From Opitutales bacterium (GTDB taxonomy: Bacteria > Verrucomicrobiota > Verrucomicrobiia > Opitutales > JAFGAQ01): a DNA stretch of 5,747 bases. Positions within the stretch are counted from its first letter, which is position 1. Each line of letters opens with the position of its first letter. The translations under genes and the position numbers were made by a program. A model generated the notes under the pieces. The model saw only the letters and a program-made list of their open reading frames with translations. It was not told the DNA's origin and made no database searches. Shown in pieces: positions 1 through 5,747 of the stretch. The DNA lies in NCBI GenBank assembly GCA_028704125.1, contig JAQVLM010000229.1:1-5747 (forward strand). Direction: 5' to 3'.

Positions 1-598
1 CATCGTTCGCATATAACTCCGGCACCCGCTGGTTCCATTTCATCAGATCAATCGCGCGGTCCGCGCCAAAAGCACCCATCCACCGCTTCACCAACTCCTC
101 AGGGTGACTCAACAAGATACTCCATCTTGCTGTCCGCTCGAGTTCAACGAGCATTTCAGGCATACCGGAGGCGATCGTGCGCATGACCGCATTCGCAAAC
201 CCGCCCTCACGTGCGGAAAACTCACGCCGGATCATCTCAACCGCATGGTGGACAATTCTCGCCACCCTGCCCGGATCTCCCACGTTCTCGTAAAGCTCGA
301 AAATCGATGGCATCAAAGCCGCTTTCAGCCTCGCTTTCGGCGCCCGTTTCACAGACTGCTCCAAAAAGTAGGACAACAAAGCGTGATGACGGACCACCCC
401 AGCAAACAATCGGTAGGAAGCGTCATCGCCGTCCAGCGCCCAGCTTTCACCCGCAGCTCCGGACCGGGTTGCCAAACGATGCTCAAAAGCTGCAATCCGA
501 TCCACCGTATGCCGCCATGCAGCGTCCGCACGGTGCGAATGATCTTTACGGCTGGAGGATTCCCCGGCGGGATCGGATGATTGTTTTTCTGGAAGCAT
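1..598 (-). CDS. rsmB: 16S rRNA (cytosine-C5) methyltransferase RsmB-like, N-terminal part (runs off left edge)
   Basis: This frame stays open from an ATG at 598-596 to the left edge, giving 199 residues with no stop; an in-frame stop at 616-614 lies just upstream, so this ATG is the only ATG start available. The visible part matches the NusB-like RNA-binding domain and early linker of RsmB/Sun/Fmu proteins: a helix with LFAGVVRHHALLSYFLEQ (about residues 64-81), GGFANAVMR at 132-140 (family form GFVNAVLR) and SHPEELVKRW at 164-173 (family form SHPxWLVxRW). By family knowledge RsmB methylates C967 of 16S rRNA with S-adenosylmethionine. The Rossmann methyltransferase domain with its catalytic cysteines lies outside the window, so activity cannot be judged. 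The first ~25 residues are polar and charged and precede the domain. No Shine-Dalgarno sequence is seen before the ATG. A stand-alone NusB is less likely because of the SHP-LVKRW linker motif. Confidence 0.85.
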   Translation of the reverse strand, partial: MLPEKQSSDPAGESSSRKDHSHRADAAWRHTVDRIAAFEHRLATRSGAAGESWALDGDDASYRLFAGVVRHHALLSYFLEQSVKRAPKARLKAALMPSIFELYENVGDPGRVARIVHHAVEMIRREFSAREGGFANAVMRTIASGMPEMLVELERTARWSILLSHPEELVKRWMGAFGADRAIDLMKWNQRVPELYAND

Positions 599-696
599 TG
601 ATTTTTGATAAGATTATTGGCACCCGTTTCGACCTCCCGCTGAGCCCATATCAAGCCCTTGCAAAAAGAAAGAGAATGCCTTCTCCAAGAAAAGAG

Positions 697-727
697 TTTG
701 CAGCAGGTCCAAAAAGTATTGAATAAT
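697..727 (+). promoter_or_regulatory. weak candidate promoter for greA
   Basis: A TTTGCA-like -35 (697-702) and an AATAAT -10 (722-727) are 19 bases apart, about 35 bases before the greA start. The match to the sigma-70 consensus is partial and the spacing is slightly long, so this is only the best candidate in the 164-bp divergent gap (599-762), which otherwise shows nothing recognisable. Confidence 0.2.
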
Positions 728-762
728 CATCGGCTCATCTGGAAACAGAGCGCAATATTATT

Positions 763-2646
763 ATGAACGATCGGGCTATTGAGGATCTTATCAAGGGCGA
801 CGCCAAGCTCGCAGGTGCGAGAAAAGAGTTGTCGTCCATGAAAAGTGGATCCTACTGCGTACACCGCAGTTGGGGATTCGGACAAATCATTGAGTATGAT
901 GCTGCACAAAAGCGGTTGATCATTGATTTCGAAAAGGGAAAGAAGCGACACCCGATGGATCCGGCTTTCTGTGTCGGCAAGCTGGAAGTGCTTCCTGAGA
1001 ACCACATTCTCGTCAAAGCCCGCAAAGAGCCGGACGTCGTCGCGGAAATGCTCAAGAAAAAGCCCATCGACATCGTTATCGCCGTTCTTGAGGGATGCGA
1101 GGGAGGCAAGGCGACTACCATTGAGATTGAGCGTCAGCTCAGCTACCTCATGGACGAGACCAAGGCCCGCAAATGGTGGACGGCCACAAAGAAACTCCTC
1201 ATCAAGGAACCGAGGGTCGGTGTTCCCGCCAAGAAAACCGATCCCTTCGAACTCCGGGACGAGCCGATCACGGCTGAAGAGGAAATCATGGAGGAGTTTT
1301 ACGCCACCCAGCAATCCAAGCAAAAGATCCTGCTGGCGGAACGTCTCTTCGATCTCTCAAACGACAAGGCAGAGCTCAAAAAATACCTGCCGGACGTCCT
1401 CAAGACCCTCACAGACGCTATCATTGAAACGCGGGTTCTCAACCGTGCCGAACGCCTCCATGGCGTATGGGTTCGAAATGACCTCGCCCGCGACACCCAG
1501 GCCGATGTCGAAAGCCTCGCTCCCACGTCAGCTTCGATCATACGCGAAAGCGAAGAAGATCTTGTTGGACTGGCTCAGGGACTTCCCACCAATTACTACC
1601 CACGGTTCCTTGACCTGCTGACACGCGTCTACCCCGACAAATGGGAGGATGTGATCATCATGGTGATCCGCCACAGTGATGGAAAGCTGTGCAACGAAGC
1701 CATTCAGTTCATGGTCGAAAGGGAACGTCAGGAGTTGCTTGCGAAATCCTTCGATCGCTGGTTGAACGACCAGACCATCCGCGGACCCATCCTGCTCTGG
1801 TTGCTGAAAAACAGAAACAGCCGCCGCTACGCGAAGCTCGTTGAACCCTTCATCAACCCACGCCTTTTGAAGGCGATTTTCTTCGCCATCGACTTTGAGT
1901 CGCTTCAAAACGCTAGCGCACGCCGGATTCCCTTGGCCGACGCAATCACGGATGATGACAAGATCATTCCGGACATCCTCAGTCTATGCACGGAGGAAAC
2001 GGCCCGGGATCTCGCCCAAACCCTCATGCTCAACCAAGGCTTCGAGGACTTGACCAAGAAATCGCTTTTGGTTCGTTTTATCCGGGTGTTCCCCTCCATT
2101 CAGAGTCTTATTGCCGTCCGCGACACCTCTGAAGACAAGGGAGATGATTACCTGCTCGTGTCGCAAAGCAGCTACAGCGAGCGCAAAGACGAATACGAGG
2201 TGTTGGTCTCGAAAAAGATTCCCGAGAACAAGAAAGCAATCGAAGTGGCACGGGAACATGGGGATTTGAGAGAAAACGCCGAATACAAGATGGCGCGCGA
2301 GGACCAGCAGACCCTCATGGCCCGCAAAGCCCAATTGGAACAGGATCTCAACAAAGCGAGGGTGACCGATTTCTCCGACGCCACTTCAGACATTATTACA
2401 GTGGGAACCATCGTCGAACTCAAAGAGGGCAGCTCGGGCAAAACCCAGCGTTACTCTATCCTTGGGGCATGGGATGGAGATCCGGATAACGGCATCATTT
2501 CCTACAAGACGCCCCTTGGAAAAAGCCTCATGGGCGGAAAAGTGGGACAAACCGTGGACGTTGAAGTCGATGGAGTCAAAGAGAACTGGACCATCCAGAA
2601 AATCTCCCGATGGATCGATCAGAAGAAAAAGAAAACCAAATCCTGA
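763..2646 (+). CDS. greA: Long GreA-type transcript cleavage factor with SH3-like and helical N-terminal regions
   Basis: The protein has 627 residues, against about 158 for E. coli GreA. The C-terminal quarter is a complete GreA. A coiled coil (about 470-535) carries EHGDLRENAEY at 498-508, with D501 and E504 matching E. coli D41 and E44, the acidic tip that inserts into the RNA polymerase secondary channel and promotes cleavage of backtracked RNA. An FKBP-like domain follows (about 545-618, with the ISYKTPLGKSLMG stretch), then a lysine-rich tail. Residues 26-81 (VHRSWGFGQIIEYD, then LIIDFE) look like a small SH3/Tudor-like beta domain, loosely reminiscent of CarD or chlamydial GreA. Residues about 85-465 are mostly helical, with a WW pair at 138-139, and I recognise no named domain there. 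Chlamydial GreA proteins are similarly long (about 715 residues), so this is probably the PVC form. The role of the N-terminal 465 residues is unknown. The ATG is preceded by GGAAACAGAG 12 bases upstream, a poor ribosome binding site. Confidence 0.9.
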   Translation: MNDRAIEDLIKGDAKLAGARKELSSMKSGSYCVHRSWGFGQIIEYDAAQKRLIIDFEKGKKRHPMDPAFCVGKLEVLPENHILVKARKEPDVVAEMLKKKPIDIVIAVLEGCEGGKATTIEIERQLSYLMDETKARKWWTATKKLLIKEPRVGVPAKKTDPFELRDEPITAEEEIMEEFYATQQSKQKILLAERLFDLSNDKAELKKYLPDVLKTLTDAIIETRVLNRAERLHGVWVRNDLARDTQADVESLAPTSASIIRESEEDLVGLAQGLPTNYYPRFLDLLTRVYPDKWEDVIIMVIRHSDGKLCNEAIQFMVERERQELLAKSFDRWLNDQTIRGPILLWLLKNRNSRRYAKLVEPFINPRLLKAIFFAIDFESLQNASARRIPLADAITDDDKIIPDILSLCTEETARDLAQTLMLNQGFEDLTKKSLLVRFIRVFPSIQSLIAVRDTSEDKGDDYLLVSQSSYSERKDEYEVLVSKKIPENKKAIEVAREHGDLRENAEYKMAREDQQTLMARKAQLEQDLNKARVTDFSDATSDIITVGTIVELKEGSSGKTQRYSILGAWDGDPDNGIISYKTPLGKSLMGGKVGQTVDVEVDGVKENWTIQKISRWIDQKKKKTKS

Positions 2647-2671
2647 TTTTCTCTTCCATTTGTGTCTTCCG

Positions 2672-2705
2672 AAGCCTCTGGAGGGCCACTCCAGAGGCTT
2701 TCTTC
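2672..2705 (+). terminator. Rho-independent terminator after greA
   Basis: A perfect 12-bp inverted repeat, AAGCCTCTGGAG (2672-2683) and CTCCAGAGGCTT (2689-2700), encloses a 5-base loop and is followed by TCTTC. It starts 25 bases after the greA stop. The T tract is short and interrupted by C, but the stem is long and GC-rich. It separates greA from the DAHP synthase gene. Confidence 0.8.
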
Positions 2706-2717
2706 GTAAATCAAACC

Positions 2718-2801
2718 ATGACATCGGGCTATGGGGGCTTCGCATTCAACAACCATCCCATAGGCGGATCCCATACGCCGCCAATCCTCATAAGTATTTA
2801 G
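2718..2801 (+). promoter_or_regulatory. Possible 27-residue aromatic leader ORF with overlapping inverted repeat, before DAHP synthase
   Basis: An ATG at 2718 opens a 27-codon frame ending in TAG at 2799-2801, 16 bases before the DAHP synthase start. Residues 4-10 read GYGGFAF, so three of the first ten residues are Tyr or Phe, the usual feedback amino acids of DAHP synthases. CTATGGG (2729-2735, containing the Tyr codon) pairs with CCCATAG (2757-2763). A second ATCCCATA copy (2768-2775) repeats the one at 2755-2762 and could compete for the same left arm. Against a real leader: no Shine-Dalgarno sequence, no terminator hairpin with a T run before 2818, no clear promoter, and ORFs this short arise by chance. 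Confidence 0.2.
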
Positions 2802-2817
2802 ATTATCTGCTCAGATC

Positions 2818-3861
2818 ATGAAACCGGTATTTGACATTAATGTCCGGCAGTATCAGCCACTTCCGACACCTCTTGAGATTCGCAAAAGCATCCCCACAAC
2901 GGATCAAATCTCCGAAAAAGTCAGCCATTGGCGCAGGCAGATCATCGACATTCTTTTCGGAGAGTCGCCACGGCTTCTGGTGATTGTTGGACCTTGTTCC
3001 ATCCACGACACAGACGCCGGACTTGAGTATGCCCGCCGGCTGAAAGCGATTTCGGACCGGATTGAAGACCGGGTCATGATTGTCATGCGGGCTTACTTCG
3101 AAAAGCCAAGGACATCCGTTGGGTGGAAAGGGCTCATCATGGATCCAAATCTTGACGGTTCCTGCAATCTGGATCTCGGCTTGCGCAAAGCCCGTTCATT
3201 CTTGCGAGACCTGATTGAAGTCGGTCTACCCACCGCAACCGAGCTGCTCGATCCCATCACCCCGCAATACATCGCAGATCTCATTTGTTGGTCAGCCGTT
3301 GGAGCAAGGACAACTGAGAGCCAAATCCACCGGCAAATGGCTTCCGGGCTTTCCATGCCATTGGGTTTCAAAAACACCACATCTGGAAATGTGGAAGCCG
3401 CAATTAATGCGATTAAAGCCGCCTCTCAACCCATGACCTTCATGGGCATCAATGTGGCCGGTCAGGCATCGGAGATCTCCACAGGAGGGAATCCTCATTG
3501 TCACATCATTCTCCGGGGCGGAGATGCAGGACCCAACTACAGCCAATCGGACGTGAAGAACTGCCTCGATAAATTGTCAGCCAACAGGCTTCCCGCATCC
3601 GTCACCATCGACTGCAGCCACGCCAACAGCGGAAAAGAGGCAGAAGCGCAGCCACATGTTTTCAGAGAGGTCCTTGCCATGAAAAGCTCAGGGCTCAGCG
3701 CCATCAAAGCACTCATGCTTGAAAGCAACATCTGCGAAGGTAGCCAACACCTCCCCCGCCCTCCTTCGACACTCCTCTACGGGGTATCCATTACCGATGC
3801 ATGCCTCGGCTGGGAAAAAACCGAAGAACTGCTGACTGAGGCCTATTCCTTACTTGGCTGA
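2818..3861 (+). CDS. aroF: 3-deoxy-7-phosphoheptulonate (DAHP) synthase, type I
   Basis: This enzyme condenses phosphoenolpyruvate and erythrose 4-phosphate to DAHP, the first step of the shikimate pathway, in the cytoplasm. The 347-residue length matches E. coli AroG (350) and AroF. Motifs appear in family order: VGPCSIHD with metal ligand C60, YFEKPRTSVGWKGL, ELLDPITPQY, GARTTESQ, PLGFKN, HCHIILRGG, DCSHANS with H268, MLESN with E302, and SITDACLGW with D327. The four metal ligands are therefore all present (E. coli C61, H268, E302, D326). The N-terminal ~50 residues line up in length with the AroG arm, supporting this ATG although no Shine-Dalgarno sequence precedes it. The INVAGQ segment before the HCHIILRGG motif looks more like Tyr-regulated AroF than Phe-regulated AroG, so Tyr feedback is possible but not proven; the symbol aroF is given on that weak basis. 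A terminator before it and a long gap after it suggest it is transcribed alone. Confidence 0.95.
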   Translation: MKPVFDINVRQYQPLPTPLEIRKSIPTTDQISEKVSHWRRQIIDILFGESPRLLVIVGPCSIHDTDAGLEYARRLKAISDRIEDRVMIVMRAYFEKPRTSVGWKGLIMDPNLDGSCNLDLGLRKARSFLRDLIEVGLPTATELLDPITPQYIADLICWSAVGARTTESQIHRQMASGLSMPLGFKNTTSGNVEAAINAIKAASQPMTFMGINVAGQASEISTGGNPHCHIILRGGDAGPNYSQSDVKNCLDKLSANRLPASVTIDCSHANSGKEAEAQPHVFREVLAMKSSGLSAIKALMLESNICEGSQHLPRPPSTLLYGVSITDACLGWEKTEELLTEAYSLLG

Positions 3862-3891
3862 GTCGATCCCTTCGAATGGAGTTCCTGTCAA

Positions 3892-3915
3892 AGCCCGGGA
3901 AACCGGCTGATTTGT
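3892..3915 (+). terminator. Weak candidate terminator after DAHP synthase
   Basis: AGCC(C)GG (3892-3898) pairs with CCGGCT (3903-3908) around a GAAA loop, with one bulged C, followed by GATTTGT. It starts 31 bases after the stop codon. The stem is short and there is no true T run, so termination here is uncertain. Confidence 0.25.
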
Positions 3916-4100
3916 CGCGGATGGGCGAACAAATCCGGAATCCGGTTATTCCTCAAAACCTATTCCGCATCGCATTTCTGACAGCTTTCATTTCGAACCC
4001 GTCGCATACCGCGAAAATACCGTTAAAACGAAAGAATTTTGTCGATAGGCGTTCGGTTTTTGTTGGCAACCGCTAAACGATCTATCTAGCTTCGCGGCGT

Positions 4101-5087
4101 ATGAAGAAACCCATCCGCGTAACAGTTACAGGCGCCGCCGGTCAAATCGGCTACTCATTGCTCTTCCGTATCGCTTCGGGAAGCATGTTTGGTCCCGACC
4201 AGCCGGTTGCTCTGAACCTTCTCGAAATTCCTCCCGCAATGGATGCCCTCAAGGGCGTTGTCATGGAGCTCGAAGATTGTGCGTTTCCGCTGCTCACGGA
4301 TATCGTGGCCACCAGCGACCTCAATGAGGGCTTCAAAGACACGAACTGGGCACTTCTCGTCGGAAGCGTTCCCCGCAAGGCTGGAATGGAACGAAACGAT
4401 CTCCTCGGCATTAACGGCAAGATCTTCACCGGCCAAGGACAAGCGATTGAAAAGAACGCCGCAGCCGACATTCGGATTCTCGTCGTCGGGAACCCGTGCA
4501 ACACGAACTGCCTCATTGCCATGAATAACGCGAGGGGCATTCCATCCGAGCGTTGGTTTGCAATGACCCGTCTGGATGAAAACCGGGCCAAGGCGCAATT
4601 GGCGCAGAAGGCCGGGGTCCCGGTCTCGGCGATCACCAATATGGCAGTCTGGGGAAATCACTCCGCAACCCAGTATCCGGACTTCACCAACGCCAAGATT
4701 AATGGAAAGCCGGCACAGCAAGTCATCACCGATGAAGCGTGGCTGAAAGATACCTTTATTCCCACCGTTCAAAAGCGTGGCGCAGCCATCATTCAGGCGC
4801 GCGGATCATCTTCGGCTGCTTCTGCGGCAAACGGTGTCGTCGATACCGTGCGCTCGCTGGTGGGAGAAACACCGGCAGGCGACTGGCACAGTGTATGCGT
4901 GTGCTCCGACGGCAGCTATGGGATCGAAAAGGGCTTGATCGCCTCCTTCCCGGTTCGCTCAAGCGGAAACAAATGGGAAATCGTTCAGGGAGTTCCCGTA
5001 AGCGCATTCAGCCAATCCAAGATTGACGCAACCGTAGCGGAGCTGCTCGAGGAAAAAGCTGCTGTCCAGCACCTGATCCCGGCCTGA
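4101..5087 (+). CDS. mdh: Malate dehydrogenase, NAD-type (cytosolic-like, type 2)
   Basis: This enzyme interconverts malate and oxaloacetate in the TCA cycle. The 328-residue product is full length for the group of bacterial MDHs that resemble eukaryotic cytosolic MDH. Visible landmarks: nucleotide-binding loop GAAGQIGY (11-18); LLEIP with acidic E42 at the end of the second beta strand, which favours NAD over NADP; substrate-loop PRKAGMER with R92 and R98; NPCNTN (131-136); MTRLDENR with D159 and R162; and VWGNHS with catalytic H187. These correspond to R91, R97, D158, R161 and H186 of pig cytosolic MDH. The ATG at 4101 puts the glycine loop at the usual distance from the N-terminus. No Shine-Dalgarno sequence precedes it (the upstream bases are TAGCTTCGCGGCGT). 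The upstream 239-bp gap has a small CGGTT/AACCG inverted repeat (4054-4058, 4068-4072) and no clear promoter. A strong terminator follows, so the gene is probably monocistronic. Confidence 0.96.
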   Translation: MKKPIRVTVTGAAGQIGYSLLFRIASGSMFGPDQPVALNLLEIPPAMDALKGVVMELEDCAFPLLTDIVATSDLNEGFKDTNWALLVGSVPRKAGMERNDLLGINGKIFTGQGQAIEKNAAADIRILVVGNPCNTNCLIAMNNARGIPSERWFAMTRLDENRAKAQLAQKAGVPVSAITNMAVWGNHSATQYPDFTNAKINGKPAQQVITDEAWLKDTFIPTVQKRGAAIIQARGSSSAASAANGVVDTVRSLVGETPAGDWHSVCVCSDGSYGIEKGLIASFPVRSSGNKWEIVQGVPVSAFSQSKIDATVAELLEEKAAVQHLIPA

Positions 5088-5099
5088 TTGCTCCGTTTT

Positions 5100-5116
5100 A
5101 GGGAACCATTATCCCT
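5100..5116 (+). other. Small hairpin between mdh and its terminator
   Basis: AGGGA (5100-5104) and TCCCT (5112-5116) form a 5-bp stem with a 7-base loop, 12 bases after the mdh stop and just before the main terminator. It could help stabilise the mRNA 3' end, but it is short enough to be chance. Confidence 0.25.
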
Positions 5117-5126
5117 TTAACACACC

Positions 5127-5156
5127 AAAGGCACCCTTCAAACGGGTGCCTTTTTT
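5127..5156 (+). terminator. Rho-independent terminator after mdh
   Basis: AAAGGCACCC (5127-5136) pairs perfectly with GGGTGCCTTT (5144-5153) around a 7-base loop, and the T run continues to 5156. It begins 39 bases after the mdh stop. It lies between convergent genes. On the minus strand the stem is followed by only three Ts, so it may also act weakly on transcripts from the right-hand methyltransferase gene. Confidence 0.9.
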
Positions 5157-5208
5157 ATGGTTAATGAGAAGCCCCATGGTCGTTTTGCACCTGGGACCAA
5201 ACCGCTGG

Positions 5209-5747
5209 TCACTTCTTGGATGCCACCACAAGAAACTGTTTTCCAAAAAGCCTCCACAGTATGGGAAGACCGAGGTACACGCGCAACATGCTCACCGGGT
5301 ACTGAGGCTGATTCACCATCGTGTATGGCAGAAACCGCGGTATCCTTTCTTCAATGGCATATCCGTTGTTCATCAACGCCTCGCTCAACGACAAATCGGT
5401 CAAGCAGAGAAAATGGTCCCAGAAATCCCAATAAGAGCCCGGCACGTATTTTATATTCGGCCCCATCGCAATCAGCTTTCCTCCTGGCTTCAGGCAACGA
5501 TGCGCTTCGATCAGGGTCTTACGCAAAGTCCCCTTGTCCGGAAGGTGTTCGAAAAAATTGCTGGTAAAGACGATATCCAAGCTGTTTTCGGCCAGCGGCC
5601 ATGTTTCGCTGCAGTCCTGCTGAATGAAACGGACATCGGAATCCACGTTCTTACCGGTGTTGGGATTCAAATCCATTGCATATTTTCCGGCAGATTCCAC
5701 ATTGTTGATGAACTCTCCATACCCGGCTCCAATATCCAGCACAATCG
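5209..5747 (-). CDS. Class I SAM-dependent methyltransferase, C-terminal part (N-terminus beyond right edge)
   Basis: The frame is open to the right edge and ends with TGA at 5211-5209. Near the edge it reads IVLDIGAGYGEF, the glycine-rich SAM-binding motif I. The GTG at 5742-5740 encodes the valine in that motif and is not a plausible start, so the gene continues outside the window. Counting that valine as 1, other marks of a Methyltransf_11-like Rossmann fold are the acidic D24 in YAMDLNP (ribose binding), QDC at 41-44, NFFEHLPD at 62-69 and LKPGGKL at 84-90. The C-terminal segment, about residues 148-173 (VSMLRVYLGLPILWRLFGKQ), is hydrophobic with basic residues and could touch the membrane. 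Proteins of this type often sit in polysaccharide or glycosyltransferase clusters, but no such neighbour is visible here. The substrate cannot be named. Confidence 0.85.
   Translation of the reverse strand, partial: IVLDIGAGYGEFINNVESAGKYAMDLNPNTGKNVDSDVRFIQQDCSETWPLAENSLDIVFTSNFFEHLPDKGTLRKTLIEAHRCLKPGGKLIAMGPNIKYVPGSYWDFWDHFLCLTDLSLSEALMNNGYAIEERIPRFLPYTMVNQPQYPVSMLRVYLGLPILWRLFGKQFLVVASKK

Noticed and set aside
104..726. Plus-strand open frames at 104-580 and 211-726, and a minus-strand frame at 349-654
   Set aside because: They overlap the RsmB-like gene in other frames, show no recognisable motif, and have Arg/Pro/Ser-rich composition typical of shadow translation.
727..1323. 198-codon minus-strand open frame inside greA
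   Set aside because: It is antisense to the well-supported GreA protein and shows no family motif; long antisense frames are expected opposite codon-biased genes.
3876..4076. 66-codon plus-strand open frame in the gap before mdh
   Set aside because: No ribosome binding site, no recognisable motif, unremarkable composition, and it contains the candidate weak terminator of the preceding gene.
4151..4772. Minus-strand open frames of 162 and 205 codons inside mdh
   Set aside because: Both lie entirely or almost entirely within the clear malate dehydrogenase gene on the opposite strand and resemble no known protein.
5157..5567. 136-codon plus-strand open frame opposite the right-hand methyltransferase
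   Set aside because: The minus-strand frame carries an unmistakable SAM-binding motif; the plus frame is Ser/Pro/Arg-rich shadow sequence and starts within the end of the mdh terminator region.
1..5747. Search for CRISPR arrays, insertion sequences, tRNA genes, prophage or defence modules
   Set aside because: No regularly spaced repeats, terminal inverted repeats with a transposase, cloverleaf-like sequence or defence-type protein motifs were seen; the five protein genes account for nearly all of the window.

Overview
The window reads as an ordinary chromosomal housekeeping stretch of a Verrucomicrobiota/PVC-type bacterium with intermediate GC (roughly half, judged by eye). The lineage call rests mainly on one gene: a 627-residue GreA protein in which the usual ~160-residue GreA factor is only the C-terminal quarter. 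That long architecture is known from Chlamydiae and relatives. The absence of Shine-Dalgarno sequences before the visible start codons is a supporting but weaker hint. No mobile element, CRISPR array, phage gene, defence system, tRNA or rRNA is visible.

Layout from left to right. On the minus strand, running off the left edge, is the N-terminal part of a 16S rRNA cytosine methyltransferase of the RsmB type (NusB-like domain plus the start of the linker). Divergent from it, after a 164-bp gap, is the long greA gene (763-2646), closed by a hairpin with a perfect 12-bp stem. A 171-bp gap holds this hairpin and a small aromatic-rich ORF with overlapping inverted repeats. A type I DAHP synthase (2818-3861) follows; it is the entry enzyme of the shikimate pathway. 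After a 239-bp non-coding gap comes an NAD-type malate dehydrogenase (4101-5087), closed by a strong rho-independent terminator. The right end carries, on the minus strand, the C-terminal part of a class I SAM-dependent methyltransferase whose N-terminus lies beyond the window.

The genes do not form one operon. greA and mdh are each followed by a hairpin, the gaps are over 100 bp, and the two end genes are on the opposite strand. Functionally they cover ribosome modification (rsmB), transcript cleavage and elongation (greA), aromatic amino acid entry (DAHP synthase), the TCA cycle (mdh) and a methyl transfer of unknown target. I found no convincing undescribed system. The points most worth a second look are the enlarged GreA and the possible aromatic leader peptide before the DAHP synthase gene.
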